Positions 56,267 to 64,000 of a stretch of 64,000 nucleotides of DNA are shown here, in pieces. The number at the start of each line of letters is the position of its first letter. Positions within the stretch are counted from its first letter, which is position 1. Location: the NCBI RefSeq assembly GCF_041431135.1, contig NZ_CP107799.1:2480001-2544000 (forward strand), in the 5' to 3' direction. The notes beneath the pieces were generated by a model that saw nothing but the letters and a program-made list of their open reading frames with translations, had not been told where the DNA came from and made no database searches. A program made the position numbers and the translations under genes. The stretch comes from Streptomyces sp. NBC_00554 (lineage in GTDB: Bacteria; Actinomycetota; Actinomycetes; Streptomycetales; Streptomycetaceae).

Positions 56267-56524
56267 GTACGTCCCTTCGATCGCGGAAAACTACGGATTT
56301 CCTGTCGGTCCTGCCACTGTATGCAAGCGCGCGGACAGCTGGCGAAGTTCCCGCGCCTCCTACGCCCAGAGCGAGAATCGCGAACGGCGAACGACCCTGC
56401 GACGGACCCTCGAAAGCCCTCAACGGACGGGTCGTGGTCCGCGTTGTCAGTGGGGCGGTCCACAATGGTGCGCGTCAGAACCCGTTCATGCCCCGGCAGA
56501 GACTGTGAAGGAGTCGCAGCAGCG

Positions 56525-58981
56525 ATGGCCCGCCGTAGCACGAAGACCCCGCCGCCCGACGACTTCGAGGAGCGCATCCTCGACATCGACGTCGTCGACG
56601 AGATGCAGGGCTCCTTCCTCGAGTACGCGTACTCGGTCATCTACTCCCGAGCCCTGCCGGACGCCCGCGACGGCCTCAAGCCGGTGCACCGCCGCATCGT
56701 CTACCAGATGAACGAGATGGGCCTGCGCCCCGACCGCGGCTATGTGAAGTGCGCCCGCGTCATCGGCGAGGTCATGGGTAAGCTCCACCCGCACGGCGAC
56801 TCGTCGATCTACGACGCGCTGGTGCGCCTGGCCCAGCCCTTCTCGATGCGCCTGCCGCTGGTCGACGGCCACGGCAACTTCGGCTCGCTCGGCAACGACG
56901 ACCCGCCGGCCGCCATGCGTTACACCGAGTGCCGGATGGCCGACGCCACGTCGCTCATGACCGAGTCCATCGAAGAGGACACGGTCGACTTCGCGCCGAA
57001 CTACGACGGCCAGGAGCAGGAACCGGGCGTCCTCCCGGCGGCGTACCCGAACCTGCTGGTCAACGGCGCGTCGGGCATCGCCGTTGGCATGGCCACAAAC
57101 ATGCCGCCGCACAACCTCGGCGAGGTCATCGCGGCCGCCCGCCACCTGATCCGCTACCCGGGCGCCGACCTGGACACGCTGATGAAGCACGTCCCCGGCC
57201 CCGACCTGCCCACCGGCGGCCGGATCATCGGCCTCTCCGGGATCAGGGACGCGTACGAGAGCGGCCGCGGCACCTTCAAGATCCGCGCCACGGTGTCGGT
57301 GGAGGACGTGACGGCCCGGCGCAAGGGCCTCGTCGTCACCGAACTGCCCTTCACCGTCGGCCCGGAGAAGGTGATCGCCAAGATCAAGGACCTGGTCGGC
57401 GCCAAGAAGCTGCAGGGCATCGCCGACGTGAAGGACCTCACGGACCGCACGCACGGCCTGCGCCTGGTCATCGAGATCAAGAACGGCTTCGTGCCCGAGG
57501 CGGTCCTGGAGCAGCTCTACAAACTGACGCCGATGGAGGAGTCCTTCGGCATCAACAACGTGGCGCTGGTGGACGGCCAGCCCCTCACCCTCGGCCTCAA
57601 GGAGCTCCTCGAGGTCTACCTCGACCACCGCTTCGAGGTCGTACGCCGCCGCAGCGAGTTCCGCCGCACCAAGAAGCGCGACCGGCTGCACCTGGTCGAG
57701 GGCCTCCTCGTCGCCCTGATCGACATCGACGAGGTCATCCGCCTCATCCGCTCCAGCGACAACTCGGCGCAGGCCAAGGAGCGCCTGATCGAGCGCTTCT
57801 CGCTCAGCGACATCCAGACGCAGTACATCCTGGACACGCCGCTGCGCCGGCTGACCAGGTTCGACCGCATCGAGCTGGAGTCGGAGCGCGACCGGCTCAA
57901 CGGCGAGATCGACGAGCTGACCGGCATCCTGGATTCGGACTCGGAGCTGCGCAAGCTGGTCTCCACCGAACTGGCCGCGGTGGCCAAGAAGTTCGGCACC
58001 GACCGGCGCACGGTGCTCCTGGAGTCCGCGGGCGCCGCCGCCGCGACGGTTCCGCTCCAGGTCGCGGACGACCCGTGCCGGGTCCTGCTGTCCTCGACGG
58101 GCCTGCTCGCCCGTACGGCCAACGGCGACCCCTTCGGAGAAGCCGAGGAGGACAAGCGCACCAAGCACGACCTGATCGTCTCCGCGGTGCCCGCCACGGC
58201 CCGCGGCGAGATCGGCGCGGTCATCTCCTCCGGCCGCCTGCTGCGGCTGAACGTGATCGACCTCCCGCAACTGCCGGAGACGGCGTCGGCGCCCAACCTC
58301 TCCGGAGGCGCGCCGATTTCGGAGTTCCTGTCCTCCCTGGAGGCGGACGAGACGGTGATCTGCCTGACGACGCTCGACGAGTCGTCACCGGGCCTGGCGA
58401 TCGGCACGGAGCAGGGCGTCGTCAAGCGCGTGGTCCCCGACTATCCCTCGAACAAGGAGGAGTTGGAGGTCATCACGCTCAAGGACGGCGACCGGATCGT
58501 CGGCGCGGTCGAGCTGCGCACCGGCGAGGAGGACCTGGTCTTCATCGCGGACGACGCCCAGTTGCTGCGCTACCAGGCCTCGCAGGTACGCCCGCAGGGC
58601 CGGGCGGCGGGCGGCATGGCGGGCATCAAGCTCACCGAGGGCGCGAAGGTGATCTCCTTCACAGCGGTCGACCCTGCGGTGGACGCGGTGGTCTTCACGG
58701 TCGCCGGCTCGCGCGGCACGCTCGACGACTCCGTCCAGACGACGGCCAAGCTGACCCCGTTCGACCAGTACCCGCGCAAGGGCCGCGCCACGGGTGGCGT
58801 GCGCTGCCAGCGGTTCCTGAAGGGCGAGGACTGCCTCTCCCTCGCCTGGGCGGGCCCGTCCCCGGCACGGGCCGCGCAGAAGAACGGCACACCGGCCGAA
58901 CTGCCGGAGATGGACCCGCGCCGCGACGGCTCGGGTGTGTCCCTGGCGAAGACGGTGGGAGTGGTGGCAGGCCCGGCGTAG
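56525..58981 (+). CDS. parC: DNA topoisomerase IV subunit A
   Basis: An 818-residue type IIA topoisomerase A subunit that cuts and reseals DNA. The winged-helix/tower domain holds the DNA-linking Tyr133 in [10 protein letters not shown]; the quinolone-pocket helix reads [17 protein letters not shown]. The C-terminal beta-pinwheel begins near ~500 ([18 protein letters not shown]). The typical gyrase-box heptapeptide of GyrA (QRRGGKG-like) is not seen, which favours ParC over GyrA. The ATG at 56525 has GAAGGAG 11 bases upstream. The open frame back to 54851 is a shadow of the M16 gene. Confidence 0.94.
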   Translation: MARRSTKTPPPDDFEERILDIDVVDEMQGSFLEYAYSVIYSRALPDARDGLKPVHRRIVYQMNEMGLRPDRGYVKCARVIGEVMGKLHPHGDSSIYDALVRLAQPFSMRLPLVDGHGNFGSLGNDDPPAAMRYTECRMADATSLMTESIEEDTVDFAPNYDGQEQEPGVLPAAYPNLLVNGASGIAVGMATNMPPHNLGEVIAAARHLIRYPGADLDTLMKHVPGPDLPTGGRIIGLSGIRDAYESGRGTFKIRATVSVEDVTARRKGLVVTELPFTVGPEKVIAKIKDLVGAKKLQGIADVKDLTDRTHGLRLVIEIKNGFVPEAVLEQLYKLTPMEESFGINNVALVDGQPLTLGLKELLEVYLDHRFEVVRRRSEFRRTKKRDRLHLVEGLLVALIDIDEVIRLIRSSDNSAQAKERLIERFSLSDIQTQYILDTPLRRLTRFDRIELESERDRLNGEIDELTGILDSDSELRKLVSTELAAVAKKFGTDRRTVLLESAGAAAATVPLQVADDPCRVLLSSTGLLARTANGDPFGEAEEDKRTKHDLIVSAVPATARGEIGAVISSGRLLRLNVIDLPQLPETASAPNLSGGAPISEFLSSLEADETVICLTTLDESSPGLAIGTEQGVVKRVVPDYPSNKEELEVITLKDGDRIVGAVELRTGEEDLVFIADDAQLLRYQASQVRPQGRAAGGMAGIKLTEGAKVISFTAVDPAVDAVVFTVAGSRGTLDDSVQTTAKLTPFDQYPRKGRATGGVRCQRFLKGEDCLSLAWAGPSPARAAQKNGTPAELPEMDPRRDGSGVSLAKTVGVVAGPA

Positions 58982-58991
58982 CCGGATCCGG

Positions 58992-60131
58992 TTACTCCGA
59001 ATCCTTGTCCTGTACGTAGCGGAGGACGCCCCACATGCTGTGCTCGTCGGCGTGTGGGGCGTCCTCTTTGCACGCCTCCAGTTCCTTGGCGAGGGCAGCG
59101 GTGTCGATGCCCGAGCCGATGAGGACGAGCTGGGTGAGGCGCTCGGCGGCACCACGGGCCCAGGGTTCCGGGTAGAAGCGCAGGAACCGTCCGACGGCAT
59201 GGACGGCGTAGCGATTGCCGCGGTCGTGGGCGCCGAAATCGACGTACCCCTTGATGCGGTAGAGCCCTTCGGGCCTGCTGTCCAGGAAGTCCATCAACCG
59301 CCGGGGGCTGAGCGGGACTTCGGAGGTGAAGGAGAGGGATTCGTAGGCGGAGTGGAGGTGGTCGGCATGGTCGTGCCCTTCATCCCCGTCGTGCTCGTGG
59401 AGATCGTCGAAGGACAGCTGCCCGATGCGCTCCTCGGTCGGCCTGCAGTCGAAGAGGAACTCGGGATCGACGCGGCCGTAGGTGGCGGGCACGACGGCGG
59501 CCCGGTCCGCGAGTTCCCGGACGACGCGAAGCACCCGCTCGCCGTCCGCCGCCCGGTCGATCTTGTTGACGACGACGAGATCCGCGAGGGCGAGATGCCG
59601 GTCGATCTCGGGATGCTTCTCACGCGTGCCGTCGAACTCGGCGGCGTCGACGACCTCGACGAGCCCCCCGTACACGATCCGCGGATGCTCACTGGCCAGC
59701 ACCATCCGCACCAGCTCCTGGGGCTCCGCGAGCCCGCTCGCCTCGATCACGATGACGTCGATACCGGCCGAGGGCTGAGCGAGCCGCTCCAGATAGACAT
59801 CGAGCTCACCCGCGTCGACGGCACAGCACAGGCACCCGTTCCCCAGGGAGACGGTGGAATCCCCGAGCGCCCCGGCCACCGCCATCGCGTCGATCTCGAT
59901 CGCGCCGAAGTCATTGACGACGGCCCCGATCCGGCTGCCTCCGCTGCGGTGCAGGAGGTGGTTGAGCAGGGTGGTCTTGCCGGATCCCAGGAAGCCGGCG
60001 AGGACGATGACGGGGATCTGCCGCATGGCGGCCTCCCCGGTCGACGGCTGCTCGCCCGGGATCTGCCGCATGGCTGCCTCGCCAGTCGACGGCTGCTTGC
60101 CAGGGATCTGCTGCGGACTGGGCTGGCTCAA
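58992..60131 (-). CDS. CobW/COG0523-family GTPase metallochaperone
   Basis: A G3E-family GTPase. Walker A GFLGSGKTTLLNHLL, the metal-binding motif GNGCLCCAVDAGEL (CxCC), Walker B IVIEASGLAEP, NKID guanine specificity, a His/Asp-rich loop (DDLHEHDGDEGHDHADHLH) that may bind zinc, and a CobW C-terminal domain. Members deliver Zn, Co or Ni to metalloproteins. The N-terminus is odd: a 15-residue unit (RQIPGEQPSTGEAAM) is repeated, so three starts are possible: TTG 60131 (379 aa), ATG 60071 (359 aa) and ATG 60026 (344 aa). The last, with GGGGAGG 5 bases upstream, gives the usual family length. Confidence 0.9.
   Translation of the reverse strand: MSQPSPQQIPGKQPSTGEAAMRQIPGEQPSTGEAAMRQIPVIVLAGFLGSGKTTLLNHLLHRSGGSRIGAVVNDFGAIEIDAMAVAGALGDSTVSLGNGCLCCAVDAGELDVYLERLAQPSAGIDVIVIEASGLAEPQELVRMVLASEHPRIVYGGLVEVVDAAEFDGTREKHPEIDRHLALADLVVVNKIDRAADGERVLRVVRELADRAAVVPATYGRVDPEFLFDCRPTEERIGQLSFDDLHEHDGDEGHDHADHLHSAYESLSFTSEVPLSPRRLMDFLDSRPEGLYRIKGYVDFGAHDRGNRYAVHAVGRFLRFYPEPWARGAAERLTQLVLIGSGIDTAALAKELEACKEDAPHADEHSMWGVLRYVQDKDSE
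60015..60110. repeat. 45-bp tandem repeat carrying a start codon and ribosome site
   Basis: GATCTG-anchored units begin at 60015, 60060 and 60105, exactly 45 bp apart, with a few substitutions. Each full unit contains, on the minus strand, a GAGG/GGAGG ribosome site and an ATG, in frame with the CobW-type gene. Confidence 0.85.
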
Positions 60132-60483
60132 CGGGCGACCTCTTTCACACCGGTGCGTACACCGGCTCGGGACCGGCTCCCGTACGCGGGCGGCTCACGC
60201 ACCGGCACTCGTACGAGGAATGAATGCCGACCCAGGATACGAGTGGGAGGAAACGCCGCGAAGTGAACGATTGTTAGCGGCGCTCGCGGGGCACACGTTG
60301 GGCATGGCGCCGGTGAACGCCACCCGCACATCCCTCCGTGCGCCTCTTCTCCGCCTCCCTGCCGATCAGAGCCGCTCGGCAAAACTGGGAGACGGCAAGC
60401 GCGCCGCCCACCGCTCGCCGGTCCGCTCCCTGTCGCCCCACAACCGACGACCGGCGGAACGGTCGCCTGATTCGGGGGTTGAC
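60132..60483. other. 352-bp divergent intergenic region
   Basis: Between the CobW-type gene and the DUF6082 gene. No gene or clear promoter pair was recognised. The plus-strand open frame running through it lacks start support until 60484. Confidence 0.4.
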
Positions 60484-60990
60484 ATGGCCACACAGATTTC
60501 CGCGATACGGAGGTTCGGCTCAGGCACCTGGGCCAAGCTCGCGTTCGCAGCCAACTCCGTCGCGGAACGAAGCTCACGACAGCGCAGGCGCGCCGTGCTC
60601 ACCGAGCAGCACCGGCTCCACTTCGACCTGTTGTGCAAGGCCATGGACGATCCGGCCCTCGCTTCCGTCCTCAACACATACGAGACCGAAATCACGCATG
60701 AGGAGCAGCGGCAGTACCTGTTCGCGAATGCCCTCTACATCAACGCCCTGTACTTCTACCGGATCGGAGCCCTGTCGCGCGCCGAACTCCACGGCCACTT
60801 CCGCGTCATGTGCCAGAACATGATCTTCCGGAAATACTGGGCGGCTACGGAGCACCACCGCAAGAGCCTGCCTGACTCGTCCGAGGAGGCCAAACTGGGC
60901 CGGATGATGGACGGACTGATTCAGGATCAGGCTGATTCCGACACCGAGGAGTGGTGGGTCGTCGGAGAGCCCGACGACGAGTCGCAGTGA
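60484..60990 (+). CDS. DUF6082 family protein
   Basis: A 168-residue Streptomyces protein. The conserved core is RAVLTEQHRLHFDLLCKAMDDPALASVLNTYE, then QRQYLFANALYINALYFYRIG and LHGHFRVMCQNMIFRKYWAATEHHR, with an acidic, Trp-containing C-terminus (DSDTEEWWVVGEPDDE). The pattern is all-helical and aromatic-rich; no catalytic motif is seen. The first helix (AKLAFAANSVAERSSRQRRR) is amphipathic and may contact the membrane. ATG at 60484; no strong ribosome site. The family is paralogous and often strain-specific in Streptomyces, and its function is unknown. Confidence 0.8.
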   Translation: MATQISAIRRFGSGTWAKLAFAANSVAERSSRQRRRAVLTEQHRLHFDLLCKAMDDPALASVLNTYETEITHEEQRQYLFANALYINALYFYRIGALSRAELHGHFRVMCQNMIFRKYWAATEHHRKSLPDSSEEAKLGRMMDGLIQDQADSDTEEWWVVGEPDDESQ

Positions 60991-61216
60991 CTCTTCACAC
61001 CAGACGGCACCCTCGCAGGTGGCCCGCACCTTTCGCGCGCCCTCCCGTACCCCCGTGCGCCACCAGTGACCCCGATGCACCCTTATGCCACTGTTCGTCA
61101 AGGGAGGATGTCGAACTTCACTCGGCTGCTCGTTGTTTCTTTCTGCACTACGGACGACAGAAGCCAGTAAGTTGTCGCCTGGCCAGATTCCTGACCACTC
61201 CGACGAACACCCCTGC

Positions 61217-61308
61217 GCTCGGAGACATTGCCTCCGGCGCACATCTCCGCTCGGAGTCCGTCACGCTCCGAGGACCCCTCAGCTCGGAGGACGCCCATCA
61301 TTCCGAGC
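61217..61308 (+). promoter_or_regulatory. cluster of CTCGGAG repeats forming two hairpins upstream of the 78-aa ORF
   Basis: GCTCGGAG occurs at 61217, 61249 and 61282; its inverse occurs as GCTCCGAG at 61265 and TTCCGAGC at 61301. Adjacent copies can pair: 61250-61256 with 61266-61272 (loop 9) and 61282-61288 with 61302-61308 (loop 13). The block ends 20 bp before the GTG. It may be a leader RNA structure or a protein-binding array. The rest of the 338-bp gap (60991-61328) shows no gene. Confidence 0.5.
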
Positions 61309-61328
61309 CATAAGGTTGGTACCTCTCT

Positions 61329-61565
61329 GTGAAGATCGTGCGACGTGTTGGGGCTAGTCCACGCGAGCGCGGCAGCGCTTCTGGCCAGACATGCCCCGAC
61401 ATCTTCGAGCTCAGTGACGGCAGCTTCGCTGTCATTGGACGAGAGGCCACCATGGAGCTGGACCCCGAGCTCCCACCCGACGCCGCACGAGCCGATTACG
61501 AGCGGATCGTAATCATCACGCGCGAGACACTGCTACGCGCGAAAAGCGACATTCCGGATGCTTGA
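61329..61565 (+). CDS. 78-residue small conserved Streptomyces protein
   Basis: A short protein, MKIVRRVGASPRERG at the start, then CPDIFELSDGSFAVIGREAT, and ending with DAARADYERIVIITRETLLRAKSDIPDA. I recall this pattern as a small protein often found directly upstream of a DUF6879 gene and an XRE regulator in Streptomyces; here neither follows. GTG start at 61329 with AAGG ~12 bases upstream. A terminator with a T-run follows at 61647, so it appears to be a complete monocistronic unit. The function is unknown. Confidence 0.75.
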   Translation: MKIVRRVGASPRERGSASGQTCPDIFELSDGSFAVIGREATMELDPELPPDAARADYERIVIITRETLLRAKSDIPDA

Positions 61566-61646
61566 CATCGCAAACCCGAGGAACTGAGGCCTCAAGGAAC
61601 CGACAAATAGGTTCCGCCCGGTTACCCCTTCGGCCCCGACGCGCAG

Positions 61647-61674
61647 GCCTGGCATCGGCTCGATGCCAGGCTTT
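61647..61674 (+). terminator. intrinsic terminator with T-run
   Basis: GCCTGGCATCG (61647-61657) and CGATGCCAGGC (61661-61671) pair perfectly around GCT and are followed by TTTT, a classic Rho-independent terminator for the plus strand. It is 26 bp from the convergent citrate synthase stop. Confidence 0.88.
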
Positions 61675-61699
61675 TGACGAGTCGCGACCTGCGATTCCG

Positions 61700-62866
61700 T
61701 CAGTTCACCGTCGGTACCGCCGCCGCCGGAATCGGCCCCACATACCGAGCCGCCGGCCGAATGATCTTCGAGTCCTCCGCCTGTTCCAGGATGTTCGCGC
61801 TCCATCCGACCACGCGGGCGGCAGCGAACGTCGGCGTGAACATCTCCCGAGGCAGCCCGCAGAGTTCCATGACCACGCCTGCGTAGAACTCCACGTTGGT
61901 GTGGAGTTCGCGGCCGGGCTTGAGCTCGGCCAGGATCGCTTCCACCTGGCGTTCGACCTCGACGGCGAAGTCGACCAACGGGCCGCCGAACCCGCGTGCG
62001 ATGCCGCGGAGCATGCGTGAGCGGGGGTCTTCCGTGCGGTAGACGGGGTGGCCGAAACCCATGATGCGTTCGCCGGCGAGGACGCGTTCGCGGATCCACG
62101 GGTCGATGCGGTCGGGGGTGCCGATCGCGTCGAGGGTGTCCAGGGCGCGGCTCGGGGCACCGCCATGGAGGGGGCCCGAGAGAGCTCCTACGGCGCCGAC
62201 CAGGCAGGCCGCCACGTCCGCCCCGGTGGACGCGATCACCCGCGCCGTGAATGTTGACGCATTGAATCCGTGGTCAATGGTTGAGATGAGGTATTGCTCG
62301 ATCGCCCGCGTACGCGCATCGTCCGGTTCCGAACCAGTCAACATGTAGAGGTAGTTGGCGGCGTACGCGAGATCCTCGCGTGGCTCCACCGGCTCCAGCC
62401 CCTGCCCGAGCCGGTACAGCGCGGTGAGCAGCGTGGGCACGGCCGCGCACGCCGCGAGTGTGTCCGCGCGACGCCGGCCGGCGTCGATGTCGTACACCGG
62501 CCGGAACCCCAGCGAGGCCCCGAGCAGGGACAGCGCGGTCCGCAGCCCGGCGAGCGCCCCGGAGTGGCCGGTCGCCGCAGCGATCGCGGGCAGCGCGGCA
62601 CGCACCTCGTCCGGCAGCCGCCGCAGCTCAGCGGTCCGCCCGGCGAACTCGGCGCGCTGTACCGCGTCCGGCAGTTCACCGTGGACCAGGAGATGCCAGA
62701 CGTCCTCGAAACCGCGGGCCTGCGCGAGTTCGACGGCCGAGTACTGGCGGTAGTGGTAGAAGCCCTCCAACCCCCTGACGTCACCCAACTCGGTGTCGGT
62801 GACGACGACGCCCGCGAGCCCTCGCGGTACGTCGACAGAGGTGGTCGCGGCCCTGCTGATCGACAT
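61700..62866 (-). CDS. citrate synthase / 2-methylcitrate synthase family protein
   Basis: A 388-residue citrate synthase fold. The three active-site elements are present: His in SGPLHGGAPSRAL, the signature His in RIMGFGHPVYRTEDPRSRML, and the catalytic Asp region in HTNVEFYAGVVMELCGLP (here NVEFYAG as in type I short enzymes). It condenses acetyl-CoA or propionyl-CoA with oxaloacetate; the choice cannot be made by eye. The ATG at 62866 has AGGGAGGAA upstream. Divergent from a second citrate synthase with a DNA-binding domain across a 97-bp gap rich in inverted repeats. Confidence 0.93.
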   Translation of the reverse strand: MSISRAATTSVDVPRGLAGVVVTDTELGDVRGLEGFYHYRQYSAVELAQARGFEDVWHLLVHGELPDAVQRAEFAGRTAELRRLPDEVRAALPAIAAATGHSGALAGLRTALSLLGASLGFRPVYDIDAGRRRADTLAACAAVPTLLTALYRLGQGLEPVEPREDLAYAANYLYMLTGSEPDDARTRAIEQYLISTIDHGFNASTFTARVIASTGADVAACLVGAVGALSGPLHGGAPSRALDTLDAIGTPDRIDPWIRERVLAGERIMGFGHPVYRTEDPRSRMLRGIARGFGGPLVDFAVEVERQVEAILAELKPGRELHTNVEFYAGVVMELCGLPREMFTPTFAAARVVGWSANILEQAEDSKIIRPAARYVGPIPAAAVPTVN

Positions 62867-62918
62867 GTTTCCTCCCTGGACTTGATTCGACTGTCCATGA
62901 TTGACTCATTCACTGTCA

Positions 62919-62937
62919 ATATTGATTCAATCAATAT
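62919..62937. promoter_or_regulatory. 19-bp palindromic operator between divergent citrate synthase genes
   Basis: ATATTGATTCAATCAATAT is a perfect inverted repeat (9-bp arms, one central base). Related half-sites TTGATTC (62882-62888) and TTGACTC (62901-62907) lie further upstream, about 20 bp apart. A binding protein with a helix-turn-helix is encoded immediately downstream. Confidence 0.65.
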
Positions 62938-62963
62938 ATCGATCCATGGATACGGTGGCACAC

Positions 62964-64000
62964 ATGAGGGATCAACAAGCGGTAACCCGAGGCGACGAGG
63001 GCCGGCGGCTCAGCACCAAGGAGACCGCCGAGCTGCTCGGGGTGAAGCCCGAGACCGTGTACGCGTACGTGAGCCGCGGCCAGCTCGGCAGCCGACGCGA
63101 ATCCGGCGGCCGCGGGAGCACGTTCGACGCCGGGGAGGTGGAGGCGCTCGCACGGCGCAACAGACGGGAGACCGGCGGGAGTTCGAGCACCGGCGGCGAG
63201 CTGTCCGTCCGTACCGGCATCACCCTGATCGACGACGACCGGTACTACTACCGGGGCGTCGACGCGACCGAACTGGCGGCCCGGCACTCCTACGAGGAGA
63301 TCGCCGAGTGGCTGTGGACGGGAGAGCTGCGCCCCGGCGTACTGTTCAGCGCCCCGGAGGCATCCGTGACCGCCGCCCGCCGCGCTGTCGACGCGCTGCC
63401 CGAACACAGCGGCCCGACGGACCGGCTGCGCGTCGCCGCGATCGCCGCCTCGGCCAACGACCCGCTGCGCTTCGACCTCTCCGAGAACGCCGTCCTCGGC
63501 ACCGCACGCACCCTCATCCCCACCCTCGTCGCCGCCCTCCCACCGACGCGGTACGCCCCCCAGGACGACGGCCCGCTGGCCCACCGCCTGTGGACACGGC
63601 TCAGCGGCCGCACGCCCGACGAGGCGTCGCTGCGCGCACTGGACGCGGCACTTGGACTGCTCGTCGACCACGATCTGGCCGCCTCGACACTCGCGGTCAG
63701 GGTCGCCGCGTCGGCCCGGGCACACGCCTACGCAGCCGTGTCAGCCGGTCTGGGCGTCCTCGAGGGCCCTCTGCACGGCGCGGCCAGCGGACTCGCGCAC
63801 CGGCTGCTCCTCGACGTCCTGGAGCAGGGCACCGCGGCCCCCGTCGTCGCGGACGAGCTGCGCGCCGGTCGCCGTGTCCCGGGGCTCGGCCACCGCCTCT
63901 ACCCCGGCGAGGACCCACGCGCGCGTGCCCTCTTCGCCCTCCTGGAGGAGGTTCCCGGCGCGGCGCCCGCCCTGGCGGCGGCCCACGACATCGTGGCCAC
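62964..64000 (+). CDS. citrate synthase with N-terminal helix-turn-helix domain (partial, runs off the end)
   Basis: The frame is open to the last base; 345 codons are visible. Residues ~14-65 are a MerR/excisionase-type helix-turn-helix (LSTKETAELLGVKPETVYAYVSRGQLGS, then STFDAGEVEALARRN). From ~85 a citrate synthase fold follows: GITLIDDDRYYYRGVDATELA, AEWLWTGELRPG, EGPLHGAASGLAHRL and VPGLGHRLYPGEDPRARAL (active-site His conserved, although GHRLYP replaces GHPVYR). It may act as enzyme, DNA-binding regulator or both. I chose the ATG at 62964 (GGTGG upstream); an in-frame ATG at 62946 is possible. Divergent from the other citrate synthase. Confidence 0.9.
   Translation, partial: MRDQQAVTRGDEGRRLSTKETAELLGVKPETVYAYVSRGQLGSRRESGGRGSTFDAGEVEALARRNRRETGGSSSTGGELSVRTGITLIDDDRYYYRGVDATELAARHSYEEIAEWLWTGELRPGVLFSAPEASVTAARRAVDALPEHSGPTDRLRVAAIAASANDPLRFDLSENAVLGTARTLIPTLVAALPPTRYAPQDDGPLAHRLWTRLSGRTPDEASLRALDAALGLLVDHDLAASTLAVRVAASARAHAYAAVSAGLGVLEGPLHGAASGLAHRLLLDVLEQGTAAPVVADELRAGRRVPGLGHRLYPGEDPRARALFALLEEVPGAAPALAAAHDIVA

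Noticed and set aside
54851..56524. A ~560-codon N-terminal extension in frame with parC
   Set aside because: It is the antisense of the catalytic M16 gene; ParC begins canonically at 56525 and needs no extension.
1..64000. Looked for a biosynthetic gene cluster, prophage, insertion sequence or CRISPR-Cas system
   Set aside because: No ketosynthase, adenylation, transposase, integrase, phage structural or Cas motifs were seen in any real coding frame.

Overview
The window is a high-GC actinobacterial chromosome segment, almost certainly Streptomyces. Evidence: strong GC bias at third codon positions, many GTG starts, typical actinobacterial families (SepH, CutRS, DUF3093, DUF3710, DUF4193, DUF5998, DUF6082, PatA-type acetyltransferase), and a gene order (parC ... 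ptsH ... sseA - sepH ... hemH ... cutRS ... dut ... kdpDE) that matches, from memory, the conserved SCO58xx region of S. coelicolor. No rRNA, tRNA, CRISPR array, insertion sequence or prophage was recognised.

Left part (1-16.3 kb), more accessory in character. It starts with the 3' end of a sigma factor. An alpha/beta hydrolase and a GNAT protein follow. An MMPL exporter is divergent from an AraC-type regulator, and a phosphotriesterase-like lactonase/esterase operon comes next. Then come a protein fusing an FHA domain to an FAD monooxygenase, and beside it a membrane Ser/Thr kinase. A cell-envelope group closes this part: an LTA-synthase-like sulfatase, an FkbM methyltransferase from an apparently leaderless mRNA, and a CDP-alcohol phosphatidyltransferase.

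Potassium region (16.3-26.1 kb). After a TrmA/RlmCD-type RNA methyltransferase comes an APC-superfamily permease that looks like a KimA-type K+ importer. Divergent from it are a 31-codon membrane ORF with a strong ribosome binding site and two TrkA/Ceo-type RCK proteins. Convergent to these lie DUF3159 and OB-fold proteins and the KdpDE two-component system. I see no kdpFABC here.

Centre (26.2-41.3 kb). A secreted alginate-lyase-like enzyme has a chitinase-type operator inside its promoter. Then: DUF3710, dUTPase, thioesterase, DUF3093, an EcsC-like protein and DUF4193; the CutRS system; an inositol-phosphatase family enzyme; coproporphyrin ferrochelatase; an MFS transporter; a sugar-lactone/alditol oxidase; and the septation protein SepH.

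Right part (41.3-64 kb). Sulfurtransferase, VOC protein, SDR/LysR pair, thymidine kinase, alkaline-phosphatase-superfamily protein, DUF5998, PatA-like protein acetyltransferase, HPr (with a DasR operator), GntR regulator, an M23 peptidase behind a cyclic-di-AMP (ydaO/yuaA) riboswitch, a paired M16 peptidase operon, topoisomerase IV subunit A, a CobW-type GTPase with a triplicated start region, DUF6082 and a small orphan protein. The window ends in two divergent citrate synthases, one carrying an N-terminal helix-turn-helix and running off the edge.

The leads I rate highest are the FHA-monooxygenase/kinase pair, the KimA-like/31-aa/RCK potassium module in a window that also has a c-di-AMP riboswitch, the HTH-citrate synthase with palindromic operators, and the operator-in-promoter arrangement at the lyase. 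All functions are inferred by reading the sequence; no database search was run.
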